Positions 34,769-43,482 of a DNA stretch of 64,000 bases are shown in pieces. A model generated the notes under the pieces. That model searched no databases. It had not been told where the DNA came from and worked only from the letters and a program-made list of their open reading frames with translations. Both the position numbers and the translations under genes were made by a program. The stretch lies in the NCBI GenBank assembly GCA_017387505.1, contig JAFOFB010000022.1:1-64000 (forward strand). The letters are read 5' to 3'. Position 1 is the first letter of the stretch; each line of letters starts with the position of its first letter. Source of the stretch: Methanocorpusculum sp. (GTDB lineage: Archaea > Halobacteriota > Methanomicrobia > Methanomicrobiales > Methanocorpusculaceae).

Positions 34769-35500
34769 TTAGATTCCAGAAATTCTTTCCGGATGAGCAT
34801 AAACTGTAAAGCGTCTGTCTCTTGTGAAGCAGATTAGAGTCACTCCGCTCTTTTCTGCTGCTTCAATTCCGGCAGAGGTTGATGCCGCACGGGATACAAT
34901 GATTGGAATTCCGGCGTTTGCCGCTTTGGAGACCATGCCTACAGGCTGTCTTCCTGTACATCCGATAACACACTCAGCAGGGTTTAATCCGTTAAGCGTC
35001 ATGTATCCGATTGCCTTGTCAACCGTGTTGTGGCGTCCGATATCAGAGAATACTGCTGCCTGTTTGTGGTTGTGATAGAGAACCGTGCAGTGCAGACCGC
35101 CTGTCTCGCCCCATGCATCTCCGTTTAATGCTTCGCGGATTTCAAAAATCTCATCTGGGGTAATACGTGATTTATTTGCAGAAACAAATTCAGCATGTCC
35201 GGGTTCAAATCCGCCGGAGGACTCTAACGCTCCGTCAATGCACTTGACATCGTCTGCTTCAACAAAAACATCCAGCCCTTCAACGGTGACGGTTAAAATA
35301 CGTTTTGCGATTCCTGCCGCGACAAAGAATCCTGCACCAAGTTCGGTTAAGGAGTCATTTGTTGCGACCATTGTGATGTACTTTTTACCGTTTAAGTAGA
35401 GGGTGATTTTGTCTTCGACGACCACTGGTTCTGTGATCTCCCCAACCTCCCCTCCTTTGTAACGGATGGCCGGTATTTTTACAATTGCTAAATTATTCAA
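34769..35500 (-). CDS. fdhD: FdhD-like protein lacking the CxxC motif
   Basis: FdhD supplies sulfur to the molybdenum or tungsten cofactor of formate dehydrogenase. 243 residues. Family landmarks are present: AVFSDIGRHNTVDKAIGY, GCTGRQPVGMVSKAANAG and the C-terminal TLICFTRDRRFTVYAHPERI. The loop that usually holds CGxCG is replaced by SSGGFEPGH, so the sulfur-carrying Cys pair is absent; a single Cys in GGLHCTVL lies near. It may be a structural or divergent form. Overlaps the cbiZ end by eight bases. Formate dehydrogenase is not in the window. Confidence 0.82.
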   Translation of the reverse strand: MNNLAIVKIPAIRYKGGEVGEITEPVVVEDKITLYLNGKKYITMVATNDSLTELGAGFFVAAGIAKRILTVTVEGLDVFVEADDVKCIDGALESSGGFEPGHAEFVSANKSRITPDEIFEIREALNGDAWGETGGLHCTVLYHNHKQAAVFSDIGRHNTVDKAIGYMTLNGLNPAECVIGCTGRQPVGMVSKAANAGIPIIVSRAASTSAGIEAAEKSGVTLICFTRDRRFTVYAHPERISGI

Positions 35501-36317
35501 GGTTTCTTATCTCCGAAAATTCTGCGTCCGGGTGTTCTTTTAGGTATCTGGCACGCTTTGGTTCGTGAAGCAGACGGCAGTTGGAGCATGCCCAGATTTT
35601 TGTTCCAAGGGATGTGCTGTCAATCCATTCGCCAAGAGATTCATCTCCGCACGGATAGTACGGACAGTCCTCTTTTATCCACTCAAACCAGCCTTCTTCT
35701 CCGTATCGGCTGTAGATGAAGTAGGATGGTCTTTTGCGGATTACTGTTTCTTCATGGCGTTTTACTGCCTCCATTACTCCGTGGAGAACAGCTGCATAGA
35801 TGCGCTTTCCAGGCTCGGTGTATGTTCCGGCATAAGTGTGGACAACTTCTCCTTCACATGCGGCAATCACTGCGTCAGATGTGGTTCCGGTGAAGTCGCG
35901 TCCTAGGAGACGGAGAGCGTGCGCTTTTGCTTCGGTTGCTGTAATGATGGTCTCTAAGAGGGCAGCATCCGACATGCCTTCGGCAGACACCACGATGATA
36001 TTGATTGTGTGCGGCTTTGTCGGGTCCGGGTTCGGGTTGGTGACGCCTGCTGTTACAAAGACTGTGATATAGTCAAACTGTAAGACGCAGAGGTTCTGCA
36101 TCCAGACAGCGGTTAAAAGTCCGAAGGCGTCATTATCATATCCGCGCTTTGCAAGAAGTCCCTGAATATATTGCAGAGGGTCTTCATGGTCGAAGTCTTC
36201 TGCGACTGTGTGGTTTAGAAGAGTTGAGACTTCGCGAATTCCGCCGTCAACCCCGGTGCTTACAGCTTTGAATTTTCCTCTGACATAGAGGGTTTTATTG
36301 GTATAATAATAGCGCAT
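35493..36317 (-). CDS. cbiZ: Adenosylcobinamide amidohydrolase CbiZ with Cys tail
   Basis: Cleaves the aminopropanol side chain so that salvaged corrinoids can enter the archaeal route through adenosylcobyric acid. 274 residues. CbiZ core about 1-205 with AVSTGVDGGIREV, VTAGVTNPNPDP, INIIVVSAEGMSDAALLE and DAVIAACEGE. The C-terminal 65 residues (CPYYPCGDESLG, ACSNCRLLHEPKRARYL) contain four Cys in pairs, a zinc-ribbon-like addition beyond the core. Sits 36 bases after btuD and overlaps fdhD. Confidence 0.92.
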   Translation of the reverse strand: MRYYYTNKTLYVRGKFKAVSTGVDGGIREVSTLLNHTVAEDFDHEDPLQYIQGLLAKRGYDNDAFGLLTAVWMQNLCVLQFDYITVFVTAGVTNPNPDPTKPHTINIIVVSAEGMSDAALLETIITATEAKAHALRLLGRDFTGTTSDAVIAACEGEVVHTYAGTYTEPGKRIYAAVLHGVMEAVKRHEETVIRKRPSYFIYSRYGEEGWFEWIKEDCPYYPCGDESLGEWIDSTSLGTKIWACSNCRLLHEPKRARYLKEHPDAEFSEIRNLE

Positions 36318-36353
36318 CTCTATTATGATAATTGGTGTCTGGATTAATGAATC

Positions 36354-37583
36354 CTATTGTTCAAGAGGCAGGAGTTTTTTAATCAGGGCCATGCTGTCTG
36401 CAGTACAGATGCCGCCTTCTGAAAGGATTTTGCGTCTTGCATCTTTTGCGGCCCCTCCGGTGTAGTCATCGAACTCTCCGACGATGTAGACCGGAACTCC
36501 GCATCCAAGAAGGGCTGTGAGATTTGCGATGTTTCCAATTCCAACAGGCATGGCTGTTACAACAACCGCGTCTGCGGCTTTGACCATCTCTTTGAGTCTG
36601 GCAACTGATTCTTCGCTTACAGCAGAGAACGGCGGTTCTAAGATGGTGTCGATTCCAAGAACTGATGCGGCGGCGGCGTCAGAGTCATTTGCTGAAAGAA
36701 CTCCGGCGGTGACTGTGAATCCATGAAGGGATAAGGTGTAGAAAAGTTCTGCCCCAGAACCGCCTCCTGAGATGACATGGATTTTGCGGCTTCCGGGAAT
36801 CTGCGGGATTCCGTACTGCGGGATTAAGTACGGCTTTCCTGTAACCGGGTGCTTTGAGATAATCATGCGGACTGAAAACACCTGATATATCCGTTCAGGA
36901 GTTAATACTTCGGCAGGAGTTCCGACAGATACAATTTCTCCTTTTTCCATCAGTACAATGCGGTCGCAGAAGTATGATGCGAGGTTTAGGTCGTGGAGGA
37001 CACCGATTACGGTAATTTTTGGTGTCAGGCTTCTGATGAGCTGGAGAATTTCAATCTGGTGACAGACATCTAAATGATTGGTGGGCTCATCAAGCAGGAG
37101 AATTTTTGGCTGCTGAGCTAAGGTTTTGGCGATTAAGACACGCTGTCTTTCTCCTCCTGAGAGTTCGGTTACAAGTCTGTCTTTGAATGATAAGACGTTT
37201 GTAAACCGCATTGCCTCTTCAGCAATTGCGTAGTCTTCTGCTTTGAGCGGAGTAAGGCGTCCTATGTGCGGGTGTCTTCCCATTAAGACGATGTCTTTTA
37301 CTGTGAACTCGAAGCCTGTTTCTGTTTCCTGACTGACACATCCGAGTGTCTTTGCGAATGTTTTCGCGTCATATGATGAGACTGTTTTTCCGTCGATGTA
37401 GACTACTCCGTCTTCAGGCTTGAGTACTTTGGAGAGTGAGCGAAGGAAGGTGGTCTTTCCGCATCCGTTTGGTCCAAGGATTCCGATAAATCCTCCCTGC
37501 TCAATGTCAAGTGAGACTGATTTTAAGACTGTGTGGTCTCCGTAGCCTACGGTGATGTCTTTTGCTTCTGCGGCGAATGTCAT
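36354..37583 (-). CDS. btuD: Corrinoid ABC transporter ATPase BtuD
   Basis: ATP-binding subunit for cobamide/cobinamide import. 409 residues. N-terminal 255 residues are the ATPase: Walker A GPNGCGKTT, signature LSGGERQRV, Walker B LLLDEPTNHLD, H-loop VLHDLN. The C-terminal 150 residues (from about GIPQIPGSRKIHVISGGGSG) are a separate alpha/beta extension seen in archaeal BtuD. It overlaps btuC by four bases. The substrate assignment comes from cbiZ next door. Confidence 0.9.
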   Translation of the reverse strand: MTFAAEAKDITVGYGDHTVLKSVSLDIEQGGFIGILGPNGCGKTTFLRSLSKVLKPEDGVVYIDGKTVSSYDAKTFAKTLGCVSQETETGFEFTVKDIVLMGRHPHIGRLTPLKAEDYAIAEEAMRFTNVLSFKDRLVTELSGGERQRVLIAKTLAQQPKILLLDEPTNHLDVCHQIEILQLIRSLTPKITVIGVLHDLNLASYFCDRIVLMEKGEIVSVGTPAEVLTPERIYQVFSVRMIISKHPVTGKPYLIPQYGIPQIPGSRKIHVISGGGSGAELFYTLSLHGFTVTAGVLSANDSDAAAASVLGIDTILEPPFSAVSEESVARLKEMVKAADAVVVTAMPVGIGNIANLTALLGCGVPVYIVGEFDDYTGGAAKDARRKILSEGGICTADSMALIKKLLPLEQ

Positions 37584-38527
37584 ACGCGTGTCCTCCGGCG
37601 AAGCAGGTAGATGAAGAACGGAGCTCCGATAAAGGAGGTGACGATTCCAACCGGGATTTCAGTCGGCAGGGTGCGTGCGAATGTGTCGGCTGCCAGAAGG
37701 AGGATTGCTCCTGCAACCATTGAGGCAGGAAGAAGGATTCTGTGGTCCGGGCCTGTTATGATGCGGACGATGTGCGGGACGATTAATCCGATAAATCCGA
37801 TACATCCGGCGATAGATACTGCAATTGCTGTGATGAATGTGGAGATTAAAAGCAGTACTCTCTTTGTTTTTTCTGTTGAGACGCCGAGGTGTACTGCTTC
37901 TTCTTCGCCTAAGGTCATGACGTTCATGTCACGTGCGAATATGAAGAGAACAAGAGCTGCTAAGATGATTAATAGTCCAAGTCTTACGTCATCCCAGTAT
38001 ACGTTCCAGAGGTCGCCCATTGTGAAGAACATAATCTGCTGGAGGTTGTTTCCTGAGATGTAGGTGATAAAGGAAAGCATTGCAGAGAGCAGGAATGATA
38101 CGGCAATTCCTGTCAAAAGCAGTGTTTCAACAGCGACACGCCCGTTTCTTTTCGATGCGAAGTAGACTACAATTATTGAGATGATTGCACCTGCAAATGC
38201 AAAGACCGGCATGAACAGTCCGCCTAAGAATACAATTGAGATTGCCGCTCCAAGTGCTCCGCCTGAGCTTGTTCCAAGAAGGTATGGGTCTGCCATGGGG
38301 TTTCTGAAAAGTCCCTGCATGGCGCATCCGGCAGCGGCAAGTCCTGCACCCACTAAGACTGCGGCAATGATTCTTGGAAGACGTACTTCGAATAAGAGAC
38401 GCTGAATGAGTTCGCTTTCGAAGGTGAAGAGTGAAAATCCTGACACTCCAATACAGAGCGAGAGGAACATGGAGATGATTAGAATTACCAGCAGGGCTGG
38501 GATTAATAGGATGGGGCGGCGCAACAT
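37580..38527 (-). CDS. btuC: Corrinoid ABC transporter permease BtuC
   Basis: FecCD-family membrane subunit, 315 residues, about ten helices. Typical segments: VRLPRIIAAVLVGAGLAAAG, MQGLFRNPMADPYLLGTSSG and GCIGFIGLIVPHIVRII. First gene of the minus-strand unit. No periplasmic binding protein BtuF is found in the window; it must lie elsewhere or be absent. Iron-siderophore transporters share this family; cbiZ context favours corrinoids. Confidence 0.9.
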   Translation of the reverse strand: MLRRPILLIPALLVILIISMFLSLCIGVSGFSLFTFESELIQRLLFEVRLPRIIAAVLVGAGLAAAGCAMQGLFRNPMADPYLLGTSSGGALGAAISIVFLGGLFMPVFAFAGAIISIIVVYFASKRNGRVAVETLLLTGIAVSFLLSAMLSFITYISGNNLQQIMFFTMGDLWNVYWDDVRLGLLIILAALVLFIFARDMNVMTLGEEEAVHLGVSTEKTKRVLLLISTFITAIAVSIAGCIGFIGLIVPHIVRIITGPDHRILLPASMVAGAILLLAADTFARTLPTEIPVGIVTSFIGAPFFIYLLRRRTRV

Positions 38528-38628
38528 GCTAATACTAATTGATTTGTGTTATGACAAATTAAATGTGATGGGTGTGAGATTTGAAACTGATATTTAGTGA
38601 AATTAAAAAAATGAAAATTAGATTTGGT

Positions 38629-39954
38629 TTACCACATATACGGCATGATAATCTGCATAATAACAATCAGGATAAGCACATAGGTTACCATACCGCAAAT
38701 CCTCAAAGCATGTCTCTCGTCCCATCCAACCCTGCGGCAGAGATGCCTGAGAGACTCGCGAAGCATCTGCCCTCCATCCAGTCCTCCAAGCGGCAGGGCA
38801 TTAAAGATTCCAAGAAGCAGATTAAGCCATGCACACCAGAACAGCAGATGAACAATACTCCAGTATCCAAAGAACGGAGCTGCAAGAATTGCCGGATCCG
38901 GCGTATCAGCCGCGACAAAGCTCAGCACATCAGCCCCCATCATAGATGAGAACGGAAGAATCAGGAAAGCCATGAATGAACCAGCAGCTTCGGAGAGTGA
39001 CTTTGGATGCGTCAGCACATCAACCGCGGAAGTCAGAGTCTCAGGTTCCATAAAGGAGATTCCAAGATATCCTGCCTCGCTGTCAGCACGTGTGATTGTG
39101 GACTGAAGGTCATCCGGAACGGCGGCGAGCGTGATATCGTAGGACTGTGCCTCTCCTTTGTACTCGCCGGAGAGAGTTACAACCTGTCCCGGTTTTGTAT
39201 TAGACATGATTGCTGTGATATCTTCAAGAGAATAAACAGCCATCCCGTCGATATCTGTAACAATCAGTCCCGGTAAAACACCTGTCTCTTCTGCCGGATA
39301 GCCTGAATAGACACCGTATACATACGGATGGTCTCCCGGGACTGCCATTCCAAGAAGAACTGTAAGAAGCAGCAGACAGATTATTCCAATCACAATATTA
39401 TTCGTAATGCCTGCGGCAAACATACGAAGCTTTGAGCCGAGACGTGCCTTCTCCACATCCTCACCGTACGACTCAACAAAAGCTCCAATCGGGATAATAA
39501 GCGTTAAAAGACCTGTGGACTTAACACGCATATTCTCAACGCGTGAGATAATGCCGTGTCCTGCTTCGTGGATTACCATCGCAAAAACAAGGGCAAACCA
39601 CACAGCAAACGTTGACGGAACATAACTGTTAAGGCCTGGAATCAGCAGTAAATCCTGCGGCGGAATAGGCTCTGTTGGAACTGTCAGCGAAAGCAGACCG
39701 GAGATTACAAAAAGCAGAGTAACAGCAACACCGCAGATAATTGTAAGAAGCACACCTGCTGATGCATACGCATACAAAAGCTTCTTCGGGCGTGCCAGCT
39801 TATCAAAGAATCCGACCTTCTCCGTTTTTATCATAATGCACGGACCCATAAAATCAATCACGTGCGGCAGAACCTTTCTGGATTTGAGATAATAGTATAT
39901 GCAGGCATACACCATTAGAGCAACAATTACCGGAATCAGCCAGTTCACATCCAT
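38629..39954 (-). CDS. Site-2 protease family metallopeptidase (M50) with PDZ domain
   Basis: Intramembrane zinc protease. 441 residues. Zinc motif HEAGH in VIHEAGHGIISRVENMRV (around residue 160) and the second motif in NALPLGGLDGGQ near residue 400; a PDZ domain of about 85 residues lies between. About six membrane helices. Start at 39954 (MDVNWLIPVIVALMVYAC) begins just before the first helix; 22 codons upstream are open but hydrophilic. No anti-sigma target exists in archaea; substrate unknown. Confidence 0.9.
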   Translation of the reverse strand: MDVNWLIPVIVALMVYACIYYYLKSRKVLPHVIDFMGPCIMIKTEKVGFFDKLARPKKLLYAYASAGVLLTIICGVAVTLLFVISGLLSLTVPTEPIPPQDLLLIPGLNSYVPSTFAVWFALVFAMVIHEAGHGIISRVENMRVKSTGLLTLIIPIGAFVESYGEDVEKARLGSKLRMFAAGITNNIVIGIICLLLLTVLLGMAVPGDHPYVYGVYSGYPAEETGVLPGLIVTDIDGMAVYSLEDITAIMSNTKPGQVVTLSGEYKGEAQSYDITLAAVPDDLQSTITRADSEAGYLGISFMEPETLTSAVDVLTHPKSLSEAAGSFMAFLILPFSSMMGADVLSFVAADTPDPAILAAPFFGYWSIVHLLFWCAWLNLLLGIFNALPLGGLDGGQMLRESLRHLCRRVGWDERHALRICGMVTYVLILIVIMQIIMPYMW

Positions 39955-40244
39955 TTTACTACTACTTGTTTGTCCTGCGTTCTTTAAGATGTTATTTGTA
40001 TCACGCGCGACAAAAGTCACACATCACAGAGTAAATAACATGTGTGCTAATCTGTGCCATAGAACGCGGCACGCATGTGACAGATTTTTTTTATTCGGCT
40101 TTTCTGCTTTCTTTTTTGAATTGGTGCAATATTCTTAGCCTAAATTTGAATCAGTCGAATAGATTTAATAGGAATATATTCAAACATATATTGTCACAAG
40201 ACGGAAAGGGACATGTCTCACCGTAATATGGCAGGAATATAACC
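39955..40244. other. Intergenic region between site-2 protease and gdhA
   Basis: No gene is seen. It contains the divergent promoters. gdhA has GAATATATTC (40172-40181) and ATATAT near 40190 as TATA candidates. A separate stem-loop with a T-tract at 40038-40092 is listed on its own. Confidence 0.5.
40038..40092 (+). ncRNA. Stem-loop with T-tract, possible short transcript end
   Basis: ACATGTGTGC (40038-40047) pairs with GCACGCATGT (40069-40078), ten pairs with one G-U; a small inner stem GTGCC/GGCAC can form in the loop. T8 ends at 40092. It has the form of a terminator, but no gene on the plus strand lies upstream within 290 bases, so either a small RNA ends here or the site is unused. Confidence 0.3.
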
Positions 40245-41495
40245 ATGTCTAAGGTAAATCCGTTTGAAATGGCCCAGCAGCAGCTTCTGGATTGCGCAAA
40301 AATCCTGAACCTCGAACAGGGCGTTGTCGAGATCCTCCTGCAGCCGCAGAGACAGATTCAGGTATCAATTCCAGTCAAGATGGACGACGGAACTACAAAA
40401 GTCTTCCAGGGATTCCGTGTCCAGTACAATAATGCACTTGGTCCATACAAGGGAGGTATCAGATACCACCCGGACGAAACCATCGATACTGTCCGTGCAC
40501 TTGCAGCATGGATGACCTGGAAGGGCTCTGTCCTTGGACTTCCGCTTGGCGGAGGAAAGGGCGGTATCGTCTGCAACCCGAAGGAAATGTCCGAGGGTGA
40601 ACTTGAGCGTTTAAGCCGCGGATACATCCGCGCAATGTGGCAGAACCTCGGTCCGGATGTAGATATCCCGGCACCGGATGTATATACCAACGGTCAGATC
40701 ATGGCATGGATGATGGACGAGTACTCCACCATTCAGGGCAAGAACCAGTTCGGTGTTGTAACCGGAAAACCGATTATCGTCGGCGGTTCCCTCGGCCGCA
40801 GTGATGCAACCGCAAAGGGCGGTATGTACACCCTCCGTGAAGCATCAAAGAAGCTCAACTTCGATCTCAAGGGCGCAACTGTTGCAATCCTTGGATTCGG
40901 AAACGCAGGAAGCTTCGCAGCAACCCTTGTCCGCGACATGTTCGGATGCAATGTCGTTGCAGTCACTGACTCCAAAGGCGGTGTCTACGAAGAAGCAGGT
41001 CTTGACATTGAAGCACTCATGGCACACAAGAAAGAGACCCGCTCTGTTGTTGGATACAAGGGACTTCCAAAACTCACCAACAACGATGTCATGGCACTTC
41101 CAGTCGATATCATCGTTGCAGCAGCACCTGAGGAGGGAGCAATCAACGCAGAAGTCGCAGCAACTGTTAAGGCAAAGGTTATCTGTGAACTTGCAAACGG
41201 TCCGACCACTCCGGAAGGAGACGAAGTTCTCCACAAGAACGGTGTTCATGTAATTCCTGACTTCCTCTGCAATGCAGGAGGAGTTACTGTCTCCTACTAC
41301 GAGATGGTTCAGAACATGTACATGCACTACTGGACCGTCGAGGATGTCTATGCAAAACTCGACGCAGCAATGTCTGCAGCATACGCAAATGTCTATGCAG
41401 CAGCAGAAAAATACAACATCAACATGCGCCAGGCAGCATACGTTGTCGCAGTCGAGCGCGTTGTTGAGGCAATGAAACTCCGTGGATGGGTCTAA
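40245..41495 (+). CDS. gdhA: Glutamate dehydrogenase
   Basis: Interconverts 2-oxoglutarate, ammonia and glutamate with NAD(P)H. 416 residues, hexameric family. N-terminal domain has GPYKGGIRYHP, the catalytic Lys region GLPLGGGKGGI and IPAPDVYTNGQIMAWMMDEY; the nucleotide-binding loop is ILGFGNAGSFAA; near the end PDFLCNAGGVTVSYYE. Start MSKVNPFEMAQQQL is typical. Codons are those of a highly expressed gene. Cofactor preference cannot be read with certainty. Confidence 0.95.
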   Translation: MSKVNPFEMAQQQLLDCAKILNLEQGVVEILLQPQRQIQVSIPVKMDDGTTKVFQGFRVQYNNALGPYKGGIRYHPDETIDTVRALAAWMTWKGSVLGLPLGGGKGGIVCNPKEMSEGELERLSRGYIRAMWQNLGPDVDIPAPDVYTNGQIMAWMMDEYSTIQGKNQFGVVTGKPIIVGGSLGRSDATAKGGMYTLREASKKLNFDLKGATVAILGFGNAGSFAATLVRDMFGCNVVAVTDSKGGVYEEAGLDIEALMAHKKETRSVVGYKGLPKLTNNDVMALPVDIIVAAAPEEGAINAEVAATVKAKVICELANGPTTPEGDEVLHKNGVHVIPDFLCNAGGVTVSYYEMVQNMYMHYWTVEDVYAKLDAAMSAAYANVYAAAEKYNINMRQAAYVVAVERVVEAMKLRGWV

Positions 41496-41578
41496 ACCCA
41501 ACCACAATTCTATCGTATCTTTTCACTTTTTTTGCCGCAATCTTTCTATTTATTTAAATAGCCTGCGTAGATACTACT

Positions 41579-42070
41579 ATGCAGACAGAAAAAATCAAAC
41601 CGTTTGTACTGCCTGTGGTAATAGGCGTTCTTATATGTCTTGCCGCAGGACTTCTCGGCAGTATGGTAACCATGCCTGCTGTTGAATCAATGTGGTTCAT
41701 TGACTTGAACAAACCAGTATTCCAGCCGCCGAACTGGCTCTTTGCCCCGGTGTGGACCATTCTCTACATCTTAATGGGTGTTGCCGCAGGAATTGTTTAT
41801 GTTGAAGGCAAAAACAAAATGGAGGGAAAAACCGCACTTATTCTCTTCGCAGTCCAGCTTATCTTAAACATCCTCTGGTCATTCATGTTCTTTGGAGTAC
41901 AGACACTTCTTGGAGCATCCGTAAACATTGTTCTTCTCTGGGGAACTCTGCTTGCAACGATTATTTACTTCTTCAAAGTAAACCGCGCTGCCGGCTGGAT
42001 GATGATTCCATACATCCTCTGGGTAACGTTTGCAACGATTCTTACACTCACTCTCTTCGTGATGAACTAA
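41579..42070 (+). CDS. TspO/MBR family membrane protein
   Basis: 163 residues, five membrane helices, the TspO fold. Conserved segments NKPVFQPPNWLFAPVWTILYILMG and LNILWSFMFFG match the family binding groove. Bacterial homologues bind tetrapyrroles and tryptophan metabolites; an anaerobic methanogen has corrinoid and F430 tetrapyrroles that might be ligands, which is speculation. Single gene, promoter TTTATTTAAATAG upstream, strong terminator after it. Confidence 0.9.
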   Translation: MQTEKIKPFVLPVVIGVLICLAAGLLGSMVTMPAVESMWFIDLNKPVFQPPNWLFAPVWTILYILMGVAAGIVYVEGKNKMEGKTALILFAVQLILNILWSFMFFGVQTLLGASVNIVLLWGTLLATIIYFFKVNRAAGWMMIPYILWVTFATILTLTLFVMN

Positions 42071-42083
42071 ACTGCATAAAAGC

Positions 42084-42110
42084 TTCCCCCGTTTCCGGGG
42101 GAATCTATTT
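42084..42110 (+). terminator. Hairpin terminator after tspO
   Basis: TTCCCCC (42084-42090) pairs with GGGGGAA (42097-42103), loop of six, followed by a T-rich TCTATTTTAT. Confidence 0.75.
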
Positions 42111-42394
42111 TATCTCTCATGACAAATAATTATGTGCAGTAATACAGACTAACAGGAAACGGTTTTTAATTCTTTTTCCCGTGTCAATATCTGTCCGGCG
42201 TTAGCGGTTTGTGCCGGCTGATTCCCTGCTGTATCATCTGTGCCCGCATGGGGCAAAGCATGCATTGAATAATCCAGTAGGTTTCATGGATATATATTGC
42301 AGATATCTGCTTCCCCTGCTCTTATGAGCCAGGTTGTTTGGTTATCCTGTTCTGGGGGGAAGAGGTACTGCGAATACGGCTGTTTTGAAAAAAG
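42111..42394. other. Intergenic region with several stable hairpins
   Basis: No ORF is convincing. Hairpins in order: CCGGC/GCCGG (42195-42199, 42213-42217), TGCCC/GGGCA (42241-42245, 42251-42255), perfect palindrome GCAGATATCTGC (42299-42310), CTTCCCC/GGGGAAG (42310-42316, 42356-42362). Such density between a terminated gene and the cofH stop suggests a structured RNA on either strand. It does not match RNase P or SRP RNA as I know them. Confidence 0.35.
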
Positions 42395-43480
42395 TTAGAG
42401 AATGTGATAGAGCGTGTCTCTCTGTTTTAACACACGACCCATATCATCACACATAATCTGCATATCTTCAGGACTGAAGTAGTCAGTACCTTCTGCTGTT
42501 CCTGCCTCGCGGGATAAGGAGTCAACAAACATGGTTCCTCCAACATCGTTTCCGCCGGCCATTAAACAGACTTCAGTCATTTTCTGACCAATCTTAGACC
42601 ACGGAACCTGGATGTTATCCACATTATCCATGAAGAGACGGGAAACTGCGGTGAGTAAAACATCCTGTCTTCCGGTCGCTCCATGGTTTACTACTCCTGC
42701 CTGTTCCAACGGTGTGTTCTTGTGCAGGAATGAAAGCGGGACAAGCTCCTCGAATGGGTGGCATTCGTCCTGAAGGTCACGGAGAATGCGCAGGTGTTCT
42801 GCACGCTCTTTGTCCGTCTCAACAGAACCGTACATGATAGTTGACGTTGCTTTGAAACCTAAATCTGCCGCCTCGCGGATGATTCGAACCCATTCTGCTG
42901 TTGGAAGCTTCTTCTCGCAGATAATCTTTCGAACACGGTCAACTAAAATCTCTGCGGCTGTTCCCTGAACTGAGTTAAGACCTGCCTCCTTTAAACGGAT
43001 TAAGGCTTCTTTGGTTGTAACCCCGCTTCTTTCAGCCGCGTATAAAATCTCATCCGGACTGCATCCGTGAACATGAACTCCGGGGATTACCTCGTGAAAA
43101 GTTCTGATGATATTCTCATAACTTTCGACGGTAAACTCCGGGTGGATTCCTGCAAGATAGCAGACCTCTGTTACATTCTTCGAAAGAGCATCTTTGCAGT
43201 GCTCGCGGAACTCCTTCTCAGAGAAACAGAATGCATCAGCCTCGGTTGGCTTTCTTCCAAATCCGCAAAGACCGCAGCGGTTCTTGCAGATGTTGGTTAA
43301 GTGGATATTCATATTGCGGACATAGGTCACTGCATTTCCGACCTTTCGCTCGCGAAGTTCATCTGCGGCATCGGCTACTTTCCAGACCTCGCGTCCTTTA
43401 AGGCCGAATAAGAATGCTGCTTCCTCCTCACTCATTCTTGCCCCGGAAAGGACATCTGAAAGAATTGTATTAACGTTCAT
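42395..43480 (-). CDS. cofH: FO synthase subunit CofH (radical SAM)
   Basis: Joins tyrosine-derived p-hydroxybenzyl to ribityl-diaminouracil on the way to the deazaflavin FO of coenzyme F420. 361 residues. The 4Fe-4S motif is CKNRCGLC after NIHLTNI; CYLAGIHPEFTVESY, VHGCSPDEI and NSVQGTAAEI are CofH-like landmarks. CofG is not in the window. The substrate shared with riboflavin synthesis comes from the pathway of ribB/ribH. Signal peptidase gene stop is three bases from its start. Confidence 0.93.
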   Translation of the reverse strand: MNVNTILSDVLSGARMSEEEAAFLFGLKGREVWKVADAADELRERKVGNAVTYVRNMNIHLTNICKNRCGLCGFGRKPTEADAFCFSEKEFREHCKDALSKNVTEVCYLAGIHPEFTVESYENIIRTFHEVIPGVHVHGCSPDEILYAAERSGVTTKEALIRLKEAGLNSVQGTAAEILVDRVRKIICEKKLPTAEWVRIIREAADLGFKATSTIMYGSVETDKERAEHLRILRDLQDECHPFEELVPLSFLHKNTPLEQAGVVNHGATGRQDVLLTAVSRLFMDNVDNIQVPWSKIGQKMTEVCLMAGGNDVGGTMFVDSLSREAGTAEGTDYFSPEDMQIMCDDMGRVLKQRDTLYHIL

Positions 43481-43482
43481 GA

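Noticed and set aside
40845-41507. 220-codon antisense frame over gdhA
   Set aside because: Cys/Val-rich shadow caused by biased codons on the coding strand.
42880-42895. GGGTTCGAAT on the minus strand, like a tRNA T-loop
   Set aside because: Lies within cofH codons and no tRNA fold surrounds it.
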